In this document: in pieces, positions 24,825-33,828 of the stretch
How positions within the stretch are numbered: position 1 is the first letter of the stretch
Layout of the letters: each line of letters starts with the position of its first letter
Translations under genes and position numbers: made by a program
NCBI GenBank assembly: GCA_031277015.1
Contig: JAISLZ010000037.1
Coordinates: 1 to 39,124 of the forward strand
DNA length: 39,124 nt
From: Eubacteriales Family XIII. Incertae Sedis bacterium
GTDB lineage: Bacteria; Bacillota; Clostridia; Peptostreptococcales; Anaerovoracaceae
Direction of reading: 5' to 3'
Notes under the pieces: generated by a model
Databases searched by the model: none
Told to the model about the DNA's origin: nothing
What the model saw: only the letters and a program-made list of their open reading frames with translations

Positions 24825-25652
24825 TTATTTGCCCATCCTCTTTGATTTTTCGACACAGGCGTAGACGGCGCGTTTGACCGTATCCATGAAATCCCCCTTT
24901 TCGAGCGCCTGCACAGCTTCTATAGTCGTTCCGCCAGGGCTACATACGTTTACCCTCATCCGCTCTACACTCACATCCCCATTCTCCATTACCATCTTCG
25001 CCGCTCCCAAAGTCGACTGCGCCGCCAACAGTCGGGCGTCCCTTTCGCTAAGGCCGTGCCTGACGCCGCTCTCGATGAGCGCCTGCATATACATATATGC
25101 GTAGGCCGGACTAGATCCGCTGATACCGGTGACCGCGTCGAGAGCGTCTTCGCTGACCTCTATAACGCGGCCTACGGAGCCGAATACTTCTGCCACCGAC
25201 CCGAACTCAGCGTCCGTGATCGATTCCCCGCGCGCGAGGGCCGACATGCCCTCCCCCACCATGACTGGGGTATTTGGCATAACGCGGATTACCTTCGCTC
25301 CGCCGAGCGCGTCGGAGAGCCAGCCTATGCCGACACCTGCAGCTATCGAGGCGAATACCTTCTCCGTGGCGCCGGCGCCATCAGATATCATGCCCGCCAA
25401 ACGCGGGACGGCCTCGTCAAACATCTGCGGCTTGATCGCAAGAATCACGACGTCCGACTTAGCGATCAGATCGGCCTCGTCTGCCGCCGCACTTATCACG
25501 GGCAACTCCGCAAGCGCTTTTGCCTTGGAGGCATCAATGTCGTAGACGAATATCCTGACCGTTTCGCCGCGCTCCGTTGCCACGATACTACTCGCATAGC
25601 CGCGCGCTATCGCGCCACCCATATTCCCCGCTCCGAGTATGCCTATGTTCAT
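24825..25652 (-). CDS. proC: Pyrroline-5-carboxylate reductase
   Basis: A 275-aa enzyme for the last step of proline synthesis, reducing 1-pyrroline-5-carboxylate with NAD(P)H. The Rossmann motif is GAGNMGGA, and the C-terminal signature region is present (GGTTIEAVQALEKG after VCSPG). VMPNTPVMVGEG is also conserved. GGGAGG precedes the ATG, which overlaps the proB stop by 4 bases. The third proline gene, proA, lies 9 kb away on the other strand. Confidence 0.96.
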   Translation of the reverse strand: MNIGILGAGNMGGAIARGYASSIVATERGETVRIFVYDIDASKAKALAELPVISAAADEADLIAKSDVVILAIKPQMFDEAVPRLAGMISDGAGATEKVFASIAAGVGIGWLSDALGGAKVIRVMPNTPVMVGEGMSALARGESITDAEFGSVAEVFGSVGRVIEVSEDALDAVTGISGSSPAYAYMYMQALIESGVRHGLSERDARLLAAQSTLGAAKMVMENGDVSVERMRVNVCSPGGTTIEAVQALEKGDFMDTVKRAVYACVEKSKRMGK

Positions 25653-26458
25653 GAATACCTCCCGCCGGGGACAAATATCGTACCGGACTGTTCACCGCCC
25701 GCTATACGCGTCAACACACCGCGCGACTTGCCGCAGACGAGGAGCAACGCGGCCCCGTGCTCCGCAACGGCTTCAGCAGCGTCTATCTTTGACCCCATAC
25801 CTCCTGAACCGAAACTGCTCTTGCCGCCTGTATCTATGACACGCCTGAGCGCGCCTATGTCCGTAACCTCGCCTATTAGCTTCGCGCCCTCGTGTTCCTT
25901 GGGCGACTTGTCGTACACTCCCTCTATATCGCTCATGAGTATGAGCAGGTCCGCATTCCAAAGATTTGAGGTGAGGGCCGCAAGCCTGTCATTATCACCG
26001 CTGTCAAACTCGTCGATACTGACACTGTCGTTCTCGTTGATGATCGGCACGACTCCTTCATCGAGCAATGTAAAAAGAGTGTTGCGTATATGTAGCGTTG
26101 TATTCCGGTCACGAAAATTGGCGCGTGTGAGAAGCAGTTGGGCAACTATCGCGCCGTGCTTTGCGAAATGCTTTTTGTACGCCATCATAAGCTCCACCTG
26201 ACCTACCGCGCACATCGCCTGTTTGTAGTTCATATCACCGTGACGGCTCCAGGCGCCGACCGCATTAACGCCCGACACTTCCGCGCCCGAGCTCACCATC
26301 ACGACCTGCTTGCCCTCCTCGCGCAGAGCTACAACCTGTGCCGCGATGTCCTCCACTACATCCGTATCCATACTGCCATCCGCTCCAGCAAGCACGTTGC
26401 TCCCGATCTTCAGGACTATCTTCCTGCTGCCGGTAAGTATCTCAGTAGCCTTGTCCAT
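25649..26458 (-). CDS. proB: Glutamate 5-kinase, short form without PUA domain
   Basis: A 269-aa amino-acid kinase. Motifs: VLKIGSNVL at the N-terminus, VSSGAEVSG, INENDSVS and the late SFGSGGMGSKIDAA. It phosphorylates glutamate to start proline synthesis. The protein ends after the kinase domain, about 100 residues shorter than E. coli ProB, which carries a C-terminal PUA domain; the short form occurs in other bacteria. I used the ATG at 26458, behind GAGGAAAGG, rather than a GTG two codons earlier. It overlaps proC by 4 bases. Confidence 0.95.
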   Translation of the reverse strand: MDKATEILTGSRKIVLKIGSNVLAGADGSMDTDVVEDIAAQVVALREEGKQVVMVSSGAEVSGVNAVGAWSRHGDMNYKQAMCAVGQVELMMAYKKHFAKHGAIVAQLLLTRANFRDRNTTLHIRNTLFTLLDEGVVPIINENDSVSIDEFDSGDNDRLAALTSNLWNADLLILMSDIEGVYDKSPKEHEGAKLIGEVTDIGALRRVIDTGGKSSFGSGGMGSKIDAAEAVAEHGAALLLVCGKSRGVLTRIAGGEQSGTIFVPGGRYS

Positions 26459-26530
26459 ACACACCTTTCCTCGATTACGCGCGCGAATCCCTCATGGCGA
26501 AGCCTGTTCGAACGCTCCGCCTCGCGGTCT

Positions 26531-27970
26531 TCACACCTTCAAAACGACCTTCTCACCGTCAGGAAGCCCATCCGTTATTGGGAGGATATTTTCTCTAATA
26601 AAATCCTCCGTCTGCCCGGCACTCCTTCCTATATACAGCGATGGATCGAGCAACCTCTCGATTTCCTCCATGCTCATGCCGAAAGACGGATCACCCGCAA
26701 TGCGTTCCAGGAGATCGTTCGACTCGCCATGTTCCTTGACCCTTTCCGCCGCCGCCATGGAATGTACCCTGATGCGTTCGTGAAGCTCCTGCCGATCTCC
26801 ACCCTTCTTCACGGCGTTCATAAGGATATTCTCTGTGACCATGAACGGCAGCTCGGCCATGATATGCGAGTGTATCACGCGTTCATGCACGACGAACCCT
26901 CCCGTAACATTGCAGAGTATGTCCACTATAGCGTCGGCAGCCATAAACGCCTCGGGTATGACTATACGCCGGTTCGCGCTGTCGTCGAGAGTCCGTTCAA
27001 ACCACTGCGTCGCCTCCGTGACCGGGGGTACGGCAGCTACGCCCATGATATACCTCGCGAGTGAGCTGGCCCGCTCGCTTCGCATGGGATTCCTCTTATA
27101 CGCCATGGCGGATGAACCGATCTGATCTTTCTCAAAAGGTTCCTCTATCTCCTTCATGCTCTGGAGTAGCCTGACGTCATTAGTCATCTTCGCCGCGCTC
27201 TGCGCTATGCCCGAGAGGGCGGATAGCACCTTGCTATCGATCTTGCGAGTATAGGTCTGGCCGGATAGCGCTACCGTACAGGTGAACCCGAGCTTCTCAG
27301 CCACCAGGACCTCGAGAACTTTCACCTTATCCTCGTCACCGCCCGCAAGCTCGAGAAAACTCGCCTGCGTACCCGTAGTGCCCTTGACCCCGAGCAGAGG
27401 GAGCGACTCCACGAGCGACGTTACATCCTTATAATCGTAGTAAAAATCCTGAAGCCAAAGAGCGGCGCGCTTGCCTACCGTCACGAGTTGCGCGGGCTGC
27501 AGGTGTGTGAACCCCAGGGTCGGCAACGCCTTGTACCTGAGCGCAAAGTCCGCGAGGTTCTTCATGAGGCGCGCGAGCTTGCCCGCTATCCATGCCAGCG
27601 CTTCTTTCATCTGTATGATATCCGCGTTGTCGCCCACATAAGCGCTCGTCGCGCCAAGGTGGATGATAGGTGCGGCTTTCTTCGCCTGAAGTCCGTAAGC
27701 GTGAACGTGAGCCATGACGTCGTGTCTGACCTTGCGCTCCCGCGCCTCAGCTTCCGCATAGTTGATGTCGTCGGCGTATCTTCTCAAATCATCTATCTGT
27801 TCATCGGTGATGCCTCCGAGTCCGAGCGCGCGCTCAGCTTCTGCGAGGGCTATCCATAGTCTGCGCCACGTCCTGAACTTCGTATCCGGCGAGAAGATGC
27901 GCAACATTTCGTCACTCGCGTACCTCTCACACAGCGGATTGGCATATATACTGTAGTCTTTGTAAGGCAT
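26531..27970 (-). CDS. purB: Adenylosuccinate lyase
   Basis: A 479-aa member of the fumarase/aspartase superfamily with the signature SSAMAYKRNPMRSE and the His-containing HLGATSAYVGD segment. It cleaves SAICAR and adenylosuccinate, releasing fumarate, in purine synthesis. The length matches the long form of the enzyme. GGAGG lies before the ATG at 27970. It is the first gene of the leftward series that continues into proB, proC and the acyl-carrier cluster, although a 72-bp gap separates it from proB, so it may have its own end. Confidence 0.95.
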   Translation of the reverse strand: MPYKDYSIYANPLCERYASDEMLRIFSPDTKFRTWRRLWIALAEAERALGLGGITDEQIDDLRRYADDINYAEAEARERKVRHDVMAHVHAYGLQAKKAAPIIHLGATSAYVGDNADIIQMKEALAWIAGKLARLMKNLADFALRYKALPTLGFTHLQPAQLVTVGKRAALWLQDFYYDYKDVTSLVESLPLLGVKGTTGTQASFLELAGGDEDKVKVLEVLVAEKLGFTCTVALSGQTYTRKIDSKVLSALSGIAQSAAKMTNDVRLLQSMKEIEEPFEKDQIGSSAMAYKRNPMRSERASSLARYIMGVAAVPPVTEATQWFERTLDDSANRRIVIPEAFMAADAIVDILCNVTGGFVVHERVIHSHIMAELPFMVTENILMNAVKKGGDRQELHERIRVHSMAAAERVKEHGESNDLLERIAGDPSFGMSMEEIERLLDPSLYIGRSAGQTEDFIRENILPITDGLPDGEKVVLKV

Positions 27971-28107
27971 ATTTCGTTCCTCCAAGTATATTATTGTACA
28001 CCTTTTGAGCCGATTTGCCCATATGTCGTGGGCACTCGGGCACGACGCGCTTCCTTCGCATAATTATCAGAATAATTTATTAAATTCGAAATAGTTTTAA
28101 TTTTCTG

Positions 28108-28136
28108 TTGACAAGGTGTGGTCATTGGCATATACT
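28108..28136 (+). promoter_or_regulatory. Sigma-70 promoter of amtB-glnK
   Basis: A perfect TTGACA, a 17-bp spacer and TATACT lie about 45 bp before the amtB start. This region between purB and amtB is strongly AT-rich. Confidence 0.82.
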
Positions 28137-28182
28137 ATCCATGCAATTATTTATTCTATTTTTCTTAGGGAGGTGATAGCAT

Positions 28183-29430
28183 ATGATAAATTCAGGCGAT
28201 ACTTCTTTCATCATCATCTGTACGGCGCTGGTATTCATCATGACGCCGGGGCTCGGATTCTTCTACGGCGGCCTCGGGCGCAGGAAGAACGTCGTCAGCA
28301 ATATGATGAACTCGGCGTTCATCCTCGGCCTGGGCATAGTGATGTGGCTCGTACTCGGCTATTCAATGGCGTTTGGCGGCAACACAGGAGGCATCATCGG
28401 GTCGTTTGACCACATCCTCATGAACGGAATTTCTTTTACCGACCTGTCGGATCCGGAAGCTGAATCCGGCTCCATACCCGTCTTCGTCTTCGCGGTTTTC
28501 CAGATGGCGTTTGCGCTCATAACTCCAGCCATCATCACGGGGTCCGTGGCGGGCAGGATCAAGTTCAAGGCTCTGTTCTTCATCATCGCACTCTGGTCGA
28601 TCATCGTCTATTATCCTCTCGCCCACATGGTATGGGGCGAGGGCGGTTTCATCGGACAGACCATAGGCGCGCTCGATTTTGCGGGTGGCGATGTAGTCCA
28701 TATAAGCTCAGGTGTCAGCGGGCTCATTCTCGCGTTGCTTGTTGGAAAGAGGCAACAGTACGACGCCATATCGTACAGGGTGCACAACATACCTTTCGTG
28801 ATGCTCGGTATGGCGCTTCTGTGGTTTGGATGGTTCGGTTTCAATGCCGGCTCGGCCCTCGCGGCCAATGACCTTGCGGGTCACGCTTTCCTGGTGACAG
28901 CGTTAGCAGCGGCAGCGGCGCTGGTGAGCTGGATGGTTATAGACGTTATCAAGGAAGGCAAGCCTACCCTCATCGGCGCGTGCACTGGTGTAGTCGCGGG
29001 GCTGGTTGGCATCACGCCGGCGGCCGGATTCGTCCCTGTATACGCCGCTCTCATCATCGGGCTCGCAGTATCGCCTGTCTGCTACTTAGGTATCGTTCTC
29101 ATCAAGCGAGTACTCAAAATAGACGACGCGCTGGACGCCTTCGGTTGCCACGGCATAGGAGGCATATTCGGCGGCCTTATGACCGGATTGTTCGCGCAGG
29201 CCGCTATAGGTGGTACGGACGGGCTCGCCTACGGCAATCCCGCGCAGTTGGGAGCACAGGCTCTCGGCATCGTGATAACGATAGGTTGGACCGTGGCAGG
29301 TACGCTCGTATCCGCCGGCATCGTAAGGATATTCACGCCGCTCAGGGCGACTAAGCAGGAGGAGGTAGTCGGACTCGACACCTCGCAACACGGCGAATCA
29401 GCATACCCGTCATTCAACGGCCTCGACTGA
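28183..29430 (+). CDS. amtB: Ammonium transporter
   Basis: A 415-aa polytopic protein of the Amt/Rh family with about 11 helices. The N-terminus carries TPGLGFFYGGL. The pore histidines are recognisable in GGDVVHISSG and FGCHGIGG. It brings ammonium across the membrane. AGGGAGGTGA precedes the ATG. The PII gene follows after 15 bp, the usual pairing in which PII binds the transporter and blocks it when nitrogen is plentiful. Confidence 0.96.
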   Translation: MINSGDTSFIIICTALVFIMTPGLGFFYGGLGRRKNVVSNMMNSAFILGLGIVMWLVLGYSMAFGGNTGGIIGSFDHILMNGISFTDLSDPEAESGSIPVFVFAVFQMAFALITPAIITGSVAGRIKFKALFFIIALWSIIVYYPLAHMVWGEGGFIGQTIGALDFAGGDVVHISSGVSGLILALLVGKRQQYDAISYRVHNIPFVMLGMALLWFGWFGFNAGSALAANDLAGHAFLVTALAAAAALVSWMVIDVIKEGKPTLIGACTGVVAGLVGITPAAGFVPVYAALIIGLAVSPVCYLGIVLIKRVLKIDDALDAFGCHGIGGIFGGLMTGLFAQAAIGGTDGLAYGNPAQLGAQALGIVITIGWTVAGTLVSAGIVRIFTPLRATKQEEVVGLDTSQHGESAYPSFNGLD

Positions 29431-29445
29431 TAGGAGGTGGCACAA

Positions 29446-29790
29446 ATGATTAAAATAGAAGCGATCGTTCGCGAAGAAAAGCTGGAAGAAGTGAAGACTG
29501 CTCTCGCGAATATGGAGGTGAACGGCATTTCGATATCACAGGTCATGGGGCACGGTAGCCAGAAGGGATACGTAGAGCTCGTCAGAGCGACCGAAGTTCC
29601 GGTCAACCTCATACCTAAGATCAAATTCGAAATTGTCGTCTCGTCCGAAGAATGGGAGCGCAAGACCATAGAAGCCATCAAAGAAGCCGCGTTTACGGGC
29701 GAGCCCGGCGACGGCAAGATATTCAGCTACGCACTCAGGACCGCTATAAGGATCAGGACAGGTGAGACGGGCTATGATGCATTGAACTGA
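29446..29790 (+). CDS. glnK: PII nitrogen regulatory protein without the usual T-loop tyrosine
   Basis: A 114-aa PII protein: IEAIVREEKLEEVK at the start, the B-loop GEPGDGKIF and the C-terminal IRIRTGETG. The T-loop reads GSQKGYVELVRATEV. Aligned to E. coli GlnB, the positions of Tyr46 and Tyr51 are both Val, so uridylylation at Tyr51 is not possible. Control is probably by ATP/ADP and 2-oxoglutarate alone. GGAGG lies before the ATG at 29446; an in-frame GTG three codons earlier is part of this site. Confidence 0.94.
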   Translation: MIKIEAIVREEKLEEVKTALANMEVNGISISQVMGHGSQKGYVELVRATEVPVNLIPKIKFEIVVSSEEWERKTIEAIKEAAFTGEPGDGKIFSYALRTAIRIRTGETGYDALN

Positions 29791-29859
29791 CGCCCCGCTC
29801 CTCCCGGACGCGGACGACGGCCTTGAATCCGCTTATTACAACTCCTCATATTTGTCTGA

Positions 29860-29887
29860 CAGACCGCGTTTAACTATACGCGGTCTG
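29860..29887. other. Hairpin after glnK
   Basis: CAGACCGCG and CGCGGTCTG form a perfect 9-bp stem around 10 nt, 70 bases after the glnK stop. No T-run follows. It probably ends or shields the amtB-glnK transcript. Confidence 0.5.
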
Positions 29888-29963
29888 CCGCACTTACGTG
29901 AGATTATCATGCCGGCATGACAATGTAATCAGGGTTTATCAAAGATATGTCATTGCGCCAACT

Positions 29964-29976
29964 ATTGTGGTACAAT
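29964..29976. promoter_or_regulatory. Dyad over the putative -10 region of the Rrf2 gene
   Basis: ATTGT-GGT-ACAAT is a 5+5 inverted repeat with a 3-base centre, about 45 bp before the Rrf2 start. TACAAT inside it is a plausible -10 box. Autoregulation by the Rrf2 protein is inferred. Confidence 0.4.
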
Positions 29977-30019
29977 AACCGCATGGCATTTGGTATTACA
30001 TGATGATAAGGGGTTCATG

Positions 30020-30424
30020 ATGATCATTACGAGGGAAATTGACTACGCGATCAGAATACTCAGGCAGCTTAGGGATGGAAAACTGAAGGCTACCCCTGAG
30101 GTCTGTCAGCTCGAAAACCTCCCGATTCACTTCGTCTACAGAATACTGAAAAAGCTCGACAACGCCGGCATCGTGGATATTACGCGGGGCAAAGACGGAG
30201 GGGCCCGGCTCACGCGCGATTTAGGGGAGATCACGATGTACGATCTGGTCGCCGCGCTCGGTGAGCGCAGATACGTAAGCGCTTGTACGAAACCCGGATA
30301 CGATTGTGAATACCGCCGCGACCACGACGGCAAGTGCGGCGTGCATGACAACTTGACCGTCATGCAGGACAACCTCGACGATATGCTCAAGGGCAAGACG
30401 ATCATACAGATAGTAGAGGACTGA
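30020..30424 (+). CDS. Rrf2-family transcriptional regulator with three cysteines
   Basis: A 134-aa regulator with an N-terminal winged helix (about residues 1-75, EIDYAIRILRQL and YRILKKLDNAGIV). Cys89, Cys96 and Cys106 lie in the segment where IscR and NsrR bind their iron-sulfur cluster, so it is probably a sensor of O2, NO or Fe-S status. ATGs at 30017 and 30020 follow AAGGGG; the second has better spacing. It directly precedes the acyl-CoA dehydrogenase-rubredoxin and flavodiiron genes in the same direction and is the obvious candidate to control them, although its own promoter appears separate from theirs. Confidence 0.9.
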   Translation: MIITREIDYAIRILRQLRDGKLKATPEVCQLENLPIHFVYRILKKLDNAGIVDITRGKDGGARLTRDLGEITMYDLVAALGERRYVSACTKPGYDCEYRRDHDGKCGVHDNLTVMQDNLDDMLKGKTIIQIVED

Positions 30425-30502
30425 AAACTACCCGGCAGGTTTTTTATTTGAAAATACACTATATTCACATTTGTAGTTCTTTTTCATTTCATAAATTTAT
30501 AC

Positions 30503-30531
30503 TTGACAAAAGTTATCTAGAATAATATCCT
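30503..30531 (+). promoter_or_regulatory. Sigma-70 promoter of the acyl-CoA dehydrogenase fusion operon
   Basis: A perfect TTGACA, a 17-bp spacer and TATCCT, with a leader of about 90 nt before the fusion gene. Confidence 0.65.
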
Positions 30532-30629
30532 GATGACAGAAAACAATCACGTTATCAGAGGGGTGTATGAATATATCGGTCACAATAAAATTGAATTGAT
30601 ATGTGGAGTTGCAAAAGGAGGCAGGTAAG

Positions 30630-32534
30630 ATGTTGTATGGAACAACAGAGGCGCACGAGGCTTTCCGGGCCAAAGTGCGGGAGTTTGCCGAAACGGAGGT
30701 GAAGCCGCTCACTTTCCTTATGGACAAGGAGAACGGTTTTCCCACCGAGCAGGTGAAGAAGATGGGAGAGTTCGGTTGGATGGGCATCCCGTTCCCCGAG
30801 GAATACGGGGGAATGGGGCTCGATTACATCAGTTACGCGATAGCTGTGGAGGAGCTCGCGAGGGTCGACGGAGGCACGGGCGTCATCGTGTCCGCGCACA
30901 CTTCGCTCTGTTGCTGGCCCATCTTCGCGTACGGTACGGAGGAACAGAAGCGCAAATACCTCATCCCTCTCACCAGGGGCGAGAAGATCGGGGCCTTCGG
31001 GCTGACAGAACCCAACGCCGGCTCGGACGCAGGCGGCACGGAGACGACGGCCGACCGAGATGGGGACTATTACATTCTGAACGGCGGCAAGATATTCATC
31101 ACGAACGCCGACAAGGCCGAGACCTATGTGGTGCTGGCTTCGACTTCGCCAGAGCTGGGGACGAGGGGCATCAGCGCTTTCATCGTCGAAAAGGGATGGG
31201 AAGGCTTCACCTTCGGTGACCACTACGACAAGCTCGGCATCAGGAGTTCATCGACCGCCGAGCTCGTGTTCAACAATGTGAAGATACCTAAGGAAAACCT
31301 GCTCGGCCGCGAGGGCGAAGGCTTTCGCATAGCGATGGCGACGCTCGACGGTGGGCGCATAGGCATAGCGGCGCAGGCGCTCGGAATCCAGCAGGGGGCG
31401 TATGAGTCCGCTCTCGAATACGCGAAGGAGCGCGTGCAGTTCGGCAAGCCGATAGCCTTCCAGCAGTCCATCAGCTTCAAGCTCGCCGACATGGCTACGA
31501 AGATACGGGCCGGCCGTCTGCTCGTCTATTCCTCCGCAGCGCTGAAAGATGAACACCTGCCCTACGGCGTGGAATCAGCCATGGCAAAGCAGTACGTCTC
31601 GGACCGGGGGCTTGAAATAGTCAACGACGCCCTCCAGATATATGGAGGCAACGGCTACCTGAAGGGTATGGACGTGGAGCGCATGTACCGCGACGCAAAG
31701 ATATGTACGATATACGAAGGCACGAACGAGATACAGCGCGTGGTCATCGCTTCCCATATCGTAGGTAAGCCGCCCAAGGAGGCCGCCGTACAGGCTGCAA
31801 AGGCAGGCGCGATCACCGGTGAGCGCAAGAAAGAGATATTCAAGGAAGGCGAACCTAAGGATCAGGTGAAGGCACTCGTGGATGCGCTCATTAAGGACGG
31901 CTACGACTTCACCGTCGGCATAGATATAGGCACGCCCATTGCGCAGGCTGAGCGCGTCGTGAGCGCGGGAAAGGGTATAGGCGACAAGGAGAACATGAAG
32001 CTCGTCTATGAGCTCGCGGCGCAGGCCGGTGCTGCCATAGGCTCATCGCGTCCCGTGGCCGAGACGCTCAAATACCTGCCCATCAATCGCTATGTGGGCA
32101 TGTCCGGGCAGAAGTTCACGGGCAACCTCTATATAGCATGCGGCATATCGGGGGCAGGCCAGCACCTAAAGGGCATCAAGACCGCCTCGACGATAGTCGC
32201 TATCAACAACAACCCGGGCGCACCTATATTCAAGAACTGTGACTACGGTATCGTAGGTGACGTACTCGAGATACTGCCGTTACTGACGAAAGCACTCGAT
32301 AACGGCGAGCCTAAGCAGCCCGCGCCACCGATGAAAAAGATCCGCCGCCGCGCGCCTAAGAAACTACCGCCCGTGTGGAAACAGCACATCTGCAATGGTT
32401 GCGGCTACGAATACGTCCCCGACATCGGCGACATAGAGAACGGCGTCACGCCCGGCACACTCTTCGACAATCTGCCGGATGCGTGGATCTGCCCCGAGTG
32501 CGGCGAGGAAAAGGATCAGTTCATCGAAGTGTGA
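30630..32534 (+). CDS. Acyl-CoA dehydrogenase fused to ETF-alpha FAD domain and rubredoxin
   Basis: A 634-aa three-part fusion. Residues 1-380 are a complete acyl-CoA dehydrogenase with [11 protein letters not shown] and the catalytic Glu in [10 protein letters not shown]. About 425-555 match the C-terminal FAD-binding domain of ETF alpha: [37 protein letters not shown] and APIF-x-x-x-DYGIVGD. A basic, Pro-rich linker leads to a rubredoxin (586-634) with both iron knuckles, CNGCG and CPECG. Electrons should pass from acyl-CoA through two FADs to the rubredoxin iron. No ETF beta is present, so classical bifurcation is not expected. The ATG at 30630 follows AAAGGAGG. The flavodiiron gene follows after 43 bp. 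Confidence 0.94.
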   Translation: MLYGTTEAHEAFRAKVREFAETEVKPLTFLMDKENGFPTEQVKKMGEFGWMGIPFPEEYGGMGLDYISYAIAVEELARVDGGTGVIVSAHTSLCCWPIFAYGTEEQKRKYLIPLTRGEKIGAFGLTEPNAGSDAGGTETTADRDGDYYILNGGKIFITNADKAETYVVLASTSPELGTRGISAFIVEKGWEGFTFGDHYDKLGIRSSSTAELVFNNVKIPKENLLGREGEGFRIAMATLDGGRIGIAAQALGIQQGAYESALEYAKERVQFGKPIAFQQSISFKLADMATKIRAGRLLVYSSAALKDEHLPYGVESAMAKQYVSDRGLEIVNDALQIYGGNGYLKGMDVERMYRDAKICTIYEGTNEIQRVVIASHIVGKPPKEAAVQAAKAGAITGERKKEIFKEGEPKDQVKALVDALIKDGYDFTVGIDIGTPIAQAERVVSAGKGIGDKENMKLVYELAAQAGAAIGSSRPVAETLKYLPINRYVGMSGQKFTGNLYIACGISGAGQHLKGIKTASTIVAINNNPGAPIFKNCDYGIVGDVLEILPLLTKALDNGEPKQPAPPMKKIRRRAPKKLPPVWKQHICNGCGYEYVPDIGDIENGVTPGTLFDNLPDAWICPECGEEKDQFIEV

Positions 32535-32577
32535 AACTAGCTCCATATATGGATATCTTTAAAAGGAGGATAATGCC

Positions 32578-33828
32578 ATGCATAGTGTAAGACTTGTAAC
32601 AGACAACCTTTACTGGGTCGGGGCCAACGAACATCGCCTAGACCTCTTCGAAAATATACACCCCCTGGACGGCATAGGGGTTTCCTACAATTCCTATCTG
32701 CTGCTGGACCAAAAGACCGTCCTGTTTGACACGGTGGACTGGGCCGTATGCAGACAGTATCTCGAGAACATAGAGTTCGTGCTGAATGGGCGCCCGCTCG
32801 ACTATCTCGTCATCAACCATCTCGAGCCCGACCACGCAGCGTCGATAGAGGAGGTTCTCATCCGGCATCCCGAGACCACGGTCATATCGAACGAAAAGGC
32901 TTTCATGCAGATGAGACAGTTCGGATTCGACGCGATACTCGGCGACCGGTACGATGAGGTGCTCGAAGGAGACACCCGCACGTTCGGCGACCATACGGTG
33001 GCGTGGGTCTACGCACCGATGGTGCACTGGCCCGAGGCCATGGTCGCGCTGGACGTGACGAACGGAGCGCTGTTCTCCGCGGACGGATTTGGCAGCTTCA
33101 AGGCGCTCGATGGCGTGCTGTTCGCCGACGAGGTGGACTTTGACCGCGACTGGCTCGACGAGGCCCGACGCTATCTGACGAACATCGTCGGCAAGTACGG
33201 CCCGCACATCCAGGCCCTGCTCGCGAAGGCCGGGCCGCTGCTCCCGCAGGTCAAATACATCTGCCCCCTCCACGGCCCCGTCTGGCGCGAGGACTTCGGC
33301 TACATCATCGGCAAGTACGACAAGTGGAGCCGGTACGAGCCCGAGGTGGACGGCGTGCTCATCATCTACGCATCGATGTACGGCAATACGGAGAGCGTGG
33401 CCGTCGCCCTCGCCGCCAAGCTGAGGGAGCGCGGCGTCAAGGACGTGAAGGTTCGCGACGTGTCGAGCACGCACGTGTCGTGGCTCATCTCCGAGACCTT
33501 CAAATATAGCCACGTCGTAATCGCGTCCGTGACCTACAACCTCGGCATATACCCGCTCATCCACAACTACCTCATGGACATGAAGGCCCTGAACCTGCAG
33601 CAGCGCACGTTCGCCGTCATCGAGAATGGGACGTGGGCGCCTAAGGCCGGCGACCTGATCCGCGAGTTTCTCGATAAGGAACTGAAGCAGATGACCGTGC
33701 TGAACGACGAGCTGACCATCAACTCGCACCTGCCGGCGGACAATGAATCCGAACTCGACTCGATGGCCGACAGCATCGCCGAATCCGTCAATGAGGAAAG
33801 CAAGGCCAGAGCCGCGGCGCAAGCGTAG
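32578..33828 (+). CDS. Flavodiiron protein (rubredoxin-dependent O2/NO reductase)
   Basis: A 416-aa class A flavodiiron protein. The metallo-beta-lactamase-like domain has all diiron ligands: H-x-E-x-D-H in NHLEPDHAAS (about residue 80), His in MVHWPE, Asp in FSADGFG and His in CPLHGPVW. The flavodoxin domain begins near 258 with the FMN loop SMYGNTES. Such enzymes take electrons from rubredoxin and reduce O2 to water or NO to N2O. AAAGGAGG lies before the ATG. The gene directly follows the rubredoxin-bearing dehydrogenase, so that fusion is its likely electron donor. Its stop is immediately followed by the stop of the convergent NUDIX gene. Confidence 0.95.
   Translation: MHSVRLVTDNLYWVGANEHRLDLFENIHPLDGIGVSYNSYLLLDQKTVLFDTVDWAVCRQYLENIEFVLNGRPLDYLVINHLEPDHAASIEEVLIRHPETTVISNEKAFMQMRQFGFDAILGDRYDEVLEGDTRTFGDHTVAWVYAPMVHWPEAMVALDVTNGALFSADGFGSFKALDGVLFADEVDFDRDWLDEARRYLTNIVGKYGPHIQALLAKAGPLLPQVKYICPLHGPVWREDFGYIIGKYDKWSRYEPEVDGVLIIYASMYGNTESVAVALAAKLRERGVKDVKVRDVSSTHVSWLISETFKYSHVVIASVTYNLGIYPLIHNYLMDMKALNLQQRTFAVIENGTWAPKAGDLIREFLDKELKQMTVLNDELTINSHLPADNESELDSMADSIAESVNEESKARAAAQA

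Noticed and set aside
27971-28107. A purine riboswitch in front of purB.
   Set aside because: No conserved purine-riboswitch core or paired stems were recognised, and the leader is short and AT-rich. A leftward promoter was also too weak to call.
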